Source of the DNA: Eubacterium sp. AF22-8LB
Lineage (GTDB): Bacteria; Bacillota_I; Bacilli_A; Erysipelotrichales; Erysipelotrichaceae
Reading direction: 5' to 3'
DNA length: 64,000 bases
Assembly: GCF_003458715.1 (NCBI RefSeq)
Contig: NZ_QRVI01000007.1
Span: 24,234-88,233 of the forward strand
Each line of letters opens with the position of its first letter. The first letter of the stretch is position 1. Positions 14,746-21,276 of the stretch are shown here, in pieces. The position numbers and the translations under genes were made by a program. The notes below the pieces were generated by a model. That model was given only the letters and a program-made list of their open reading frames with translations. It was not told where the DNA came from and did not search any database.

Positions 14746-16696
14746 TTTTCTGTTCCTCCTCAATACACTTTAGAATCATATCCTTCATCTGTTGTACGGA
14801 TACGTCCTCTCTTTCAACGGCAGCTGCACTAAAATGACCACCACCATTTAATTTTTCCATAATCTTTTGAACATTGTAAGAACCATCACTACGAGCACTT
14901 ACCGCTACTGCACTAGGATTTGTTCTAACCTTCGCAATTGTAAAGCTAGCCATGCAACCCTTAATCAATAATAATGCCTGCGACACTTGTGCCATCATTG
15001 TTTTTTCTAACACTTCATCCTCAATAGCCGCAATCATAAAATGATCATAGTAAGGTCGAGCCTGTTGTATCAACGCATTCTTCATAGAGAAATACAAATA
15101 GTCTTCGCACAATGCTTTTTCAGCACGCTTTGTATTAGCTCCCCAATTTTGTAGAGCTGCTGCCGCCTCAAAAGTACGAGCATCTGTATGCATTTTAAAT
15201 CGATTTGTATCCACTAAAATACCCAAATACATAACAGTAGCCTCCAATTCATAGATTGGAATATGGTTTGGAATATTTTGAAGTAATTCTACAATCAATT
15301 CACAAGTTGAACTTGCCGTACTTTCCACATACGTTAATAAAGTGTGCTTTACAAACGTGTCACTACGTCTATGATGATCTATTACTAAAATACGGTTACA
15401 TTGATCCACAAACTCTTTCGCACTCGAAATAGCCGGAATACCATGATCAGCCATAATCAATAGATCCTTATTGAAGTCCATGGTTGCCATAGCTTCATCT
15501 GGTGTAATCAAAGTATGACGTTCCTGCACTACACTTCTAAATGTATTCATTACTTCCTGCAATTGTTCATCTCTAGGTACATCTTTTAATAAAATATATA
15601 CTTCCTTGCCTAACGCATGTACCCAGTTTGATAAGGCAAGACAAGCTCCCATACAGTCAAAATCACTCATGACATGTCCTGCAATATAAACACGATTCGA
15701 TTCCATAATCGCTTCTTGAATAGATTGAGCCATAATACGCACACGAACCTTTGAACGTGTAGAAGTTGTTTCGGAATTTCCACCCACAAACTGAACGGTT
15801 CCTCCACTCGCACGGATAGCTGCCTGATCTCCACCACGGCTTTGTGCTAATTCAATCAATTCGTTGACCATATCATCTAGCACAGTAAAATCATTGGATC
15901 CATACGCAAAGGCCATACTCAACGTAATTGATACATCTAACTTATTTGCTTCATCCTTAATTAACTGCAAAATCGTAAAATTTTGTTTACGCACCTCAGT
16001 TAATATTTCTTTATTTAAAATAACTAAGAAACGATCTGAACGTAAACGTCTGACAAACATTTTGTTGTCTTTTGCCCAAGTAACTAAAGAAGCTCTTAAA
16101 TGTGTATTGATTTGGGCCATGATTTCTTCATTTTCATAAGACTGATATTCCATGTAGTTATCCAACTGCAATAAACCAATCACGATTTCGTTATCTAAAT
16201 ACTGCTGGCGCATATTATAGTAATCCGTAATATCCTTCACATACAATATTTGAGCATCTCTTTTACGCGTGATTTCATAAACATGTCCTTCTGCCTTTCC
16301 AATCACCATATCCACATCATCATCAAATAAAGTACGAATATTACTAATCCAGCTTGTTAGTTTATTATTCGTTAATTCAATTCCCTTTTCTTTGAAAAAA
16401 GGTGAGGCCCATGTCACAATATATTCTTCATTATAAGTAAGAATACCAACATCTCCAAAATTCAATGCATCTTTCGCATCTTTTCCTAAAACTCTAGAAA
16501 TATCGACTTCCGTTTTCATCCCATGCTTTTTCAAGGCTGCCCAAAAACCAAAAAAGGCAAAAGTAAATATAAACACTAAGATTAAGGCAACAAACATGAA
16601 AATATATTCTTTTTTCACAAACAACAGAATCGATAAAATAAGACCTAAAACAAGGCCTGTAGCACATAAACTGCGCCACTTTTCAAACTGCTTCAT
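14726..16696 (-). CDS. gdpP: Cyclic-di-AMP phosphodiesterase GdpP
   Basis: 656-residue membrane phosphodiesterase that hydrolyses c-di-AMP, a regulator of osmolyte and potassium balance and cell-wall stress. Order of domains: two N-terminal membrane helices (~13-27, 33-52), a PAS-like domain, a degenerate GGDEF domain, then DHH (GHVMSDFDCMGACLAL; VIDHHRRS at ~440) and DHHA1 (GGGHFSAAAVER near the end). The ATG at 16696 has AGAGG 9 nt upstream, and the resulting length is normal for the family. It follows yybS by 11 nt. Confidence 0.95.
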   Translation of the reverse strand: MKQFEKWRSLCATGLVLGLILSILLFVKKEYIFMFVALILVFIFTFAFFGFWAALKKHGMKTEVDISRVLGKDAKDALNFGDVGILTYNEEYIVTWASPFFKEKGIELTNNKLTSWISNIRTLFDDDVDMVIGKAEGHVYEITRKRDAQILYVKDITDYYNMRQQYLDNEIVIGLLQLDNYMEYQSYENEEIMAQINTHLRASLVTWAKDNKMFVRRLRSDRFLVILNKEILTEVRKQNFTILQLIKDEANKLDVSITLSMAFAYGSNDFTVLDDMVNELIELAQSRGGDQAAIRASGGTVQFVGGNSETTSTRSKVRVRIMAQSIQEAIMESNRVYIAGHVMSDFDCMGACLALSNWVHALGKEVYILLKDVPRDEQLQEVMNTFRSVVQERHTLITPDEAMATMDFNKDLLIMADHGIPAISSAKEFVDQCNRILVIDHHRRSDTFVKHTLLTYVESTASSTCELIVELLQNIPNHIPIYELEATVMYLGILVDTNRFKMHTDARTFEAAAALQNWGANTKRAEKALCEDYLYFSMKNALIQQARPYYDHFMIAAIEDEVLEKTMMAQVSQALLLIKGCMASFTIAKVRTNPSAVAVSARSDGSYNVQKIMEKLNGGGHFSAAAVEREDVSVQQMKDMILKCIEEEQKNESNIA

Positions 16697-16707
16697 ATAG
16701 AAAACCT

Positions 16708-17562
16708 CTATTCTCTTCTCAACTGCAAAAGACAGTCTAACTCTCCCATCAACATCCACAACATGTTAAGTCCTGGTATAAATGCGCCAAAAATAGAAAT
16801 AAATGACCATTTCTTTTTTTGGTGCTTCACACATAAACTCATAAAGTAAACAACGCCAAAATATAGTAACAAAGTACAATCTACAAAGAAAATAACTTGT
16901 GTAAAATCAACTATCCCCGTTGGACATTCTATCACATTTTGAATTAAAAAGAACCCAATCCAAATGACAATAGAGAAAACGCCTACCCATCTTGGACTTT
17001 GTATCTTTGATAAAGGCTGCAGTGGCACAATATCCATATGCATTCGCATACAGATCATTAATGCCACTAAATGTATGCATAAAGCCTGTAAAAGGCCCAA
17101 CATGCCTATCATAAGATATGTGAATACCTTTAAACTAATGAATGGAATATATTGTGAAATTAAATGGAAATCTTCATAAAAATCAATTCCAAATAATGTA
17201 CTCCACAATAGAATAATGCATAGGTTCGCTAGAACAGATAGAATAAAACAAAATATAAAATTTGTCATGTTCTTAAAATGCTTAAAAACACCTATTCCAT
17301 ATAAAAAGCCAATCAATAAAGAGGTCCAACTATAAAACCATGTTGTAAATCCTCCGAAAAACATTGTCATCAAGCCCATACAGACGGTTACTAAAGCTCC
17401 CATTTTGACTCCACTCATCGCGGTATAAATGAGCACAGGAAAAGCAAAAATCCAAGAAGCACTGGATTCAATCATTAATGCACTTTGTTGATTTAAGAAT
17501 AATAAAGCTCCATAAATAGCGCAAACCATAGCACCTTTTGTGATTTGTTTCGTTTTAATCAT
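16708..17562 (-). CDS. yybS: Multi-pass membrane protein, YybS-like (DUF2232)
   Basis: 284 residues with about eight hydrophobic helices. The N-terminus KTKQITKGAMVCAIYGALLFL and the position directly before gdpP match the YybS/DUF2232 family, whose function is not established. No ribosome binding site precedes the ATG. A consensus promoter ends 6 nt before it, so the mRNA is probably leaderless. First gene of the gdpP-rplI-dnaB-walJ operon. Confidence 0.8.
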   Translation of the reverse strand: MIKTKQITKGAMVCAIYGALLFLNQQSALMIESSASWIFAFPVLIYTAMSGVKMGALVTVCMGLMTMFFGGFTTWFYSWTSLLIGFLYGIGVFKHFKNMTNFIFCFILSVLANLCIILLWSTLFGIDFYEDFHLISQYIPFISLKVFTYLMIGMLGLLQALCIHLVALMICMRMHMDIVPLQPLSKIQSPRWVGVFSIVIWIGFFLIQNVIECPTGIVDFTQVIFFVDCTLLLYFGVVYFMSLCVKHQKKKWSFISIFGAFIPGLNMLWMLMGELDCLLQLRRE

Positions 17563-17568
17563 AATAAT

Positions 17569-17597
17569 ATTATATAAAAATAAAAAAAAGACTTCAA
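17569..17597 (-). promoter_or_regulatory. yybS operon promoter embedded in the rpsR terminator
   Basis: TTGAAG (17592-17597) and TATAAT (17569-17574) are separated by 17 nt, and the ATG of yybS begins 6 nt after the -10 box. The -35 box lies in the 3' arm of the rpsR terminator, and the U-tract forms the spacer. The transcription start would fall on or next to the A of the ATG. Confidence 0.65.
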
Positions 17598-17609
17598 TAT
17601 ATGAAGTCT
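17582..17609 (-). terminator. Terminator of rpsF-ssb-rpsR
   Basis: Minus-strand stem AGACTTCA / TGAAGTCT (8 bp, 5-nt loop) followed by eight U. It starts a few bases after the rpsR stop. Confidence 0.88.
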
Positions 17610-17611
17610 AA

Positions 17612-17842
17612 TTAGTCAACCACGTAAGGTAACAAAGCCATTTGACGAGCACGTTTAATAGCTGTTGCTAACATTCTTTGGTATTTTGCACGAGTTCCAG
17701 TAACACGTCTAGGAATAATTTTTCCGTTAGCGTTGATGAAACGTTTTAATAATTCTACGTCTTTGTAGTCGATTTCCTTAATTTTGTTCTTAGTGAAGTA
17801 ACAAACTTTTTTACGACCCATACGTTGTTTTTTAAATGCCAT
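17612..17842 (-). CDS. rpsR: 30S ribosomal protein S18
   Basis: 76 residues. Contains the conserved stretches VCYFTKNKIKEIDYKDVELL, FINANGKIIPRRVTG and YQRMLATAIKRARQMALLP. Binds with S6 to the 30S platform. It follows ssb by 17 nt in the conserved rpsF-ssb-rpsR operon. Confidence 0.98.
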   Translation of the reverse strand: MAFKKQRMGRKKVCYFTKNKIKEIDYKDVELLKRFINANGKIIPRRVTGTRAKYQRMLATAIKRARQMALLPYVVD

Positions 17843-17859
17843 AAGTAAGTCCTTCCTTT

Positions 17860-18378
17860 CTAGAATGGTAAATCATCACTAGCAATATCTAGTGAGTCAT
17901 CTGCATTGAATGTTGAATCAAATGCGTTATTTGTATTCTGCACAGGATTTGAATATGAATTTTGATTATATCCATTCTGCACAGGAGCAGCATATGTATT
18001 TTGAGCAAAACCTTGATTCATTCCATAATCTTGGCTTGGAGCTGAATAATTTGATTGTGCATTTTTTGGTTCTAAGAATTGAACACTTTCTGCAACAACC
18101 TCTGTAACATATACCCTTTGTCCTTGTTGATTATCATAAGAACGAGTTTGAATACGTCCCTCTAAACCAATCAATGAACCTTTGTGTAAATACTGTGTCA
18201 TTAAATCAGCTGTTTTATTCCAAGCTACACAGTTAATAAAATCTGCATCTGGCTGTCCTTGTGTTGAAACACGACGGCCAACTGCCATTGTGAATGAGCA
18301 AACGCTTGTTCCACTTTGCGTTTTACGTAATTCAGGATCACGTGTTAAACGCCCAACTAATACTACTCGATTGATCAT
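17860..18378 (-). CDS. ssb: Single-stranded DNA-binding protein
   Basis: 172 residues. N-terminal OB fold (MINRVVLVGRLTRDPELRKT, FINCVAWNKTADLM), then a Gln/Asn/Tyr-rich low-complexity tail and the acidic C-terminal tip SDDLPF that recruits partner proteins. Located between rpsF and rpsR as in many bacteria. Confidence 0.97.
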   Translation of the reverse strand: MINRVVLVGRLTRDPELRKTQSGTSVCSFTMAVGRRVSTQGQPDADFINCVAWNKTADLMTQYLHKGSLIGLEGRIQTRSYDNQQGQRVYVTEVVAESVQFLEPKNAQSNYSAPSQDYGMNQGFAQNTYAAPVQNGYNQNSYSNPVQNTNNAFDSTFNADDSLDIASDDLPF

Positions 18379-18396
18379 ATTTTTATTTAACCTCGA

Positions 18397-18690
18397 TTAT
18401 TTTTCGCTTTCAGTTTTAACAACCATAATACGAATTACATTGTTGCTGATACGAGACAAACGTTGGAATTCGAAAACTCCTGCATTGTTTGCAGTTACGT
18501 TGATAACTACATAGTGTCCCTTCTTCATGTGATCGATTTCGTAAGCGAATTCTTTCACACCCCAGTCATCTACTTTGTCGATTGAACCACCGTTGTCAGT
18601 GATTGTTGCATGTAAACGATCTGAAACTGTTTTGAACGCTGCATCATCTAAAGATGCATTTACAATGTACATAATTTCATATTTTTTCAT
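18397..18690 (-). CDS. rpsF: 30S ribosomal protein S6
   Basis: 97 residues beginning MKKYEIMYIVNASLDDAAFK, with the conserved DDWGVKEFAYEIDHMKKGHY. The ATG at 18690 is set by GGGAGGTG 5 nt upstream; an apparent upstream extension is leader sequence. Heads the operon with ssb and rpsR. Confidence 0.97.
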   Translation of the reverse strand: MKKYEIMYIVNASLDDAAFKTVSDRLHATITDNGGSIDKVDDWGVKEFAYEIDHMKKGHYVVINVTANNAGVFEFQRLSRISNNVIRIMVVKTESEK

Positions 18691-18758
18691 GTGTACACCT
18701 CCCTTTGGTCTTTTTTGGCTTCTTGCGAAGCAGAGAACAGGCATAAACCTGCTTTGTT
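18691..18758 (-). promoter_or_regulatory. Structured 5' leader of rpsF, candidate S6:S18 autoregulatory element
   Basis: Between the promoter and the ribosome binding site the RNA can form AAGCAG..CTGCTT around an inner CAGG/CCTG pairing, followed by a GCTT/AAGC hairpin. S6:S18 leaders that regulate this operon are known in many bacteria. I could not confirm the conserved CCG bulge motif, so this is only a candidate. Confidence 0.3.
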
Positions 18759-18788
18759 ATTATAACAAAAAAAGACTTTGTTTGTAAA
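18759..18788 (-). promoter_or_regulatory. rpsF operon promoter
   Basis: TTTACA (18783-18788) and TATAAT (18759-18764) with an 18-nt spacer. The -35 box lies in the loop of the upstream gene's terminator hairpin, another terminator-promoter overlap. Confidence 0.55.
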
Positions 18789-18799
18789 CCACAAAGTCT
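18766..18799 (-). terminator. Terminator of the activase/Nudix operon
   Basis: Stem AGACTTTGT / ACAAAGTCT (9 bp, 9-nt loop) followed by seven U on the minus strand. The 5' arm overlaps the stop of the membrane-Nudix gene. Confidence 0.85.
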
Positions 18800-20021
18800 A
18801 ATATTTTTTTAATTGATATTGAGCATTATAATAAAGCTCATTACAATCCAATTCTTTAAACACATCAAGCACATCATCCAGGCCTGAAATCAGCTTATAA
18901 TCATGAATTTTGGATAGTGGAATCCAATTGGATTCCTCATTTTTGTTTCCATTAAACACATTCGTCTTATATAAGAAAACAATATGTCTACAACCATCAC
19001 TCGATGTAAATTGTTTTGTTCCACAAAGCTTTAATTGATCAACATCCAAACCTGTTTTCTCTTTCACACCATGAATCGCTGATTGAACAAAAGATTCACC
19101 AAGCTCAATATGACCTGTTGGCAACGTATATCCATTTGGATTCTGTTGTTCTTGTACAAGAACATTTCCTTTATCGTCTTGAATCATGACCATGTTTGTT
19201 AATTCACAGAATTCTGCATTCTTATTTGCACTCAATCTTCGTTTTTCAATAGCCAATCTTCCATCGGCTACAATATTACGAATCTCAGTAGAAATACGAC
19301 GTTCTGGGAAGGCCCTTGAAATATGTTTTTTTGCTTCTAAAGAGAAGTTATCCAAACTATTCTGTAATTCTTCAATACGCTCTGATAAATCTGGACGAGA
19401 CAGCATCCATTCTTGGAAAGCTTCTTGGGCTTCTTGAACACGCAACTGACTTTCTGCTTCGAAATCCTTTTTAAAAGCCTCCATCTGTGTTTGTACCTTT
19501 TGGAATACTTTCTTGCGGCAAAGCAAGGCAAGTACAGTAAATACACAGTCAATGCCAAAGCCAATTGTAAAGGCAGATAAGAAACTCATTAATGCCGTAA
19601 ATGGAATATCTAAAACAATATCTTGAATAATAGGATGAATGATATAAACAACTACAATGGACATAATGCCAAATAAAGTTGAATTCAACAAACAAACACG
19701 ACCATTGATATTCATGAATCGTTCGGAATAATCCCACCATCTTGTTTTAAACAAAATTTCCATCACCCAACTTGTAATATATTCCAAGGTACTTGTAATA
19801 ATAACACCAAGAATAAACACAAGGATTGGATAATCCTTCACAAATAATAATGGGTATAATACTAATAAAGCACCAAATCCATAAATTGGACAATATGGTC
19901 CATATAAAAAGCCTCGGTTAATAAACTTCTTTGCCGGAATTCCACAATATAAATCTTCGCATACCCATCCTAGAAAGGCATACAAAATAAAATATGCATA
20001 AGCATATACAAATTCCATCAT
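18798..20021 (-). CDS. Membrane protein (PF06541-type) fused to a degenerate Nudix domain
   Basis: 407 residues. The N-terminal ~165 residues are hydrophobic with about five helices and resemble the putative ABC-transporter type IV/CmpB family (FLGWVCEDLYCGIPAKKFINRG, WWDYSERFMNINGRVCLLNS). A charged helical linker (~170-260) leads to a Nudix fold with its box at ~301-323: GHIELGESFVQSAI followed by HGVKEKTG. The canonical REUxEE segment is thus HGVKEK, losing two of three expected metal-binding Glu, so hydrolase activity is doubtful. Its ATG overlaps the preceding stop by 4 nt (ATGA), so translation is coupled to the dehydratase-like gene. Function unknown. Confidence 0.75.
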   Translation of the reverse strand: MMEFVYAYAYFILYAFLGWVCEDLYCGIPAKKFINRGFLYGPYCPIYGFGALLVLYPLLFVKDYPILVFILGVIITSTLEYITSWVMEILFKTRWWDYSERFMNINGRVCLLNSTLFGIMSIVVVYIIHPIIQDIVLDIPFTALMSFLSAFTIGFGIDCVFTVLALLCRKKVFQKVQTQMEAFKKDFEAESQLRVQEAQEAFQEWMLSRPDLSERIEELQNSLDNFSLEAKKHISRAFPERRISTEIRNIVADGRLAIEKRRLSANKNAEFCELTNMVMIQDDKGNVLVQEQQNPNGYTLPTGHIELGESFVQSAIHGVKEKTGLDVDQLKLCGTKQFTSSDGCRHIVFLYKTNVFNGNKNEESNWIPLSKIHDYKLISGLDDVLDVFKELDCNELYYNAQYQLKKY

Positions 20022-21274
20022 ACACTCGCCTTCATTTCTGCACTTAACTTGGCATTCGCCAACATCAAACGAATACGATTTTCCTGATTGACCTTCGATG
20101 CACTTGGATCATAGTCAATCGCTACAATATTAGCTTCAGGATATTGATCCTTAATTTTACGAACCATTCCTTTAGCTACAATATGATTCGGCAAGCAACC
20201 AAATGGCTGCGCACTAATAATATTTGAAGCACCTGATTTAATCAATGAAACAACTTCACCTGTTAAAAGCCATCCTTCACCCATTTTTACACCTGGGTCA
20301 ATAAAGGCTTTTCCATTTTCAATCACTTCACTAAAATCATCCGGCACATTAAATGTCCCATCCTTTTTTACCATATCTCTAAACGTTTTCTGCATACGCA
20401 TAATAACATCCTTTACTATATTGTATATATAGTGATTTTTCGCATGCATATGATAGTATTCATAGTCAATAATTGAATTTTCAACGCAATATAGTGCAAA
20501 ATCCATAACACCTGAAAGCACAGGTTCAAAGCCCTCTTCAATTAAATAATCTTCTAAATGCTGATTTCCTAACGGAGAGTACTTCATATAGATTTCTCCA
20601 ACGATTCCAATACGAATCTTTGTCTGAGTACGATCTTGTGGAATAGCCTTAAACATTTCAATCATCTTTTTATAAATACGCTTTGATTGTTTATAAGAAC
20701 CATGCTCAAATGTTGGAATTAGTTCATCGATAAATTGATTTACCGCTTTATCTGTAGCTCCTTTTTCAAGTTCATAAGGCTTTACCTGATTGCTTAACCA
20801 CATCAATGCATCCCCATATAAAGCTCCATACAATACGCGAAGAATCAAAGACATAGTAAATTCAACATTACTGCCTTTTTCAAGTCCACTCGCATTGGCC
20901 GATAAACAAGGAATGTGTTGCCATCCTTCCATAGCCAAGGCCTTTCTTAATAATGAAAGATAATTACTGGCACGACACCCTCCTGCCGTTTGTGTAATAG
21001 CACAAGCTACATGATTCATATCATATTTACCACTCTTTAGAGCATCAATCATTTGTCCAATCACCAACAAAGCCGGATAACAAGTATCATTATGCACGTG
21101 TGCCAATCCTTCTTCACGAACCTGCTCTCCTTCATTGGTTAAAACTTCTAATTTATATCCACTCTTCGCAAAGACTGGTGTCAATAAGCGAAAATGAATG
21201 GGAAGCATAGAAGGAACTAAAATTGTGTAATCCTTCTTCATATCAGAATTAAATAATGTGTATTCTAAGCTCAA
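20018..21274 (-). CDS. 2-hydroxyacyl-CoA dehydratase D-component-like protein (COG3580/3581 type)
   Basis: 418 residues. Resembles the C-terminal part of the large clostridial activase/dehydratase-related proteins. Cys-bearing stretches that could bind an iron-sulfur cluster are HNDTCYPALLVIGQ, ITQTAGGCRASNYLSLLRKA and SAQPFGCLPNHIVAKG. It starts 2 nt after the activase stop and is coupled to the membrane-Nudix gene. By family analogy it may be the catalytic or cluster-bearing partner that the activase reduces at very low potential. The substrate is unknown, and no hgdA/hgdB pair is in the window. Confidence 0.8.
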   Translation of the reverse strand: MSLEYTLFNSDMKKDYTILVPSMLPIHFRLLTPVFAKSGYKLEVLTNEGEQVREEGLAHVHNDTCYPALLVIGQMIDALKSGKYDMNHVACAITQTAGGCRASNYLSLLRKALAMEGWQHIPCLSANASGLEKGSNVEFTMSLILRVLYGALYGDALMWLSNQVKPYELEKGATDKAVNQFIDELIPTFEHGSYKQSKRIYKKMIEMFKAIPQDRTQTKIRIGIVGEIYMKYSPLGNQHLEDYLIEEGFEPVLSGVMDFALYCVENSIIDYEYYHMHAKNHYIYNIVKDVIMRMQKTFRDMVKKDGTFNVPDDFSEVIENGKAFIDPGVKMGEGWLLTGEVVSLIKSGASNIISAQPFGCLPNHIVAKGMVRKIKDQYPEANIVAIDYDPSASKVNQENRIRLMLANAKLSAEMKASV

Positions 21275-21276
21275 CT

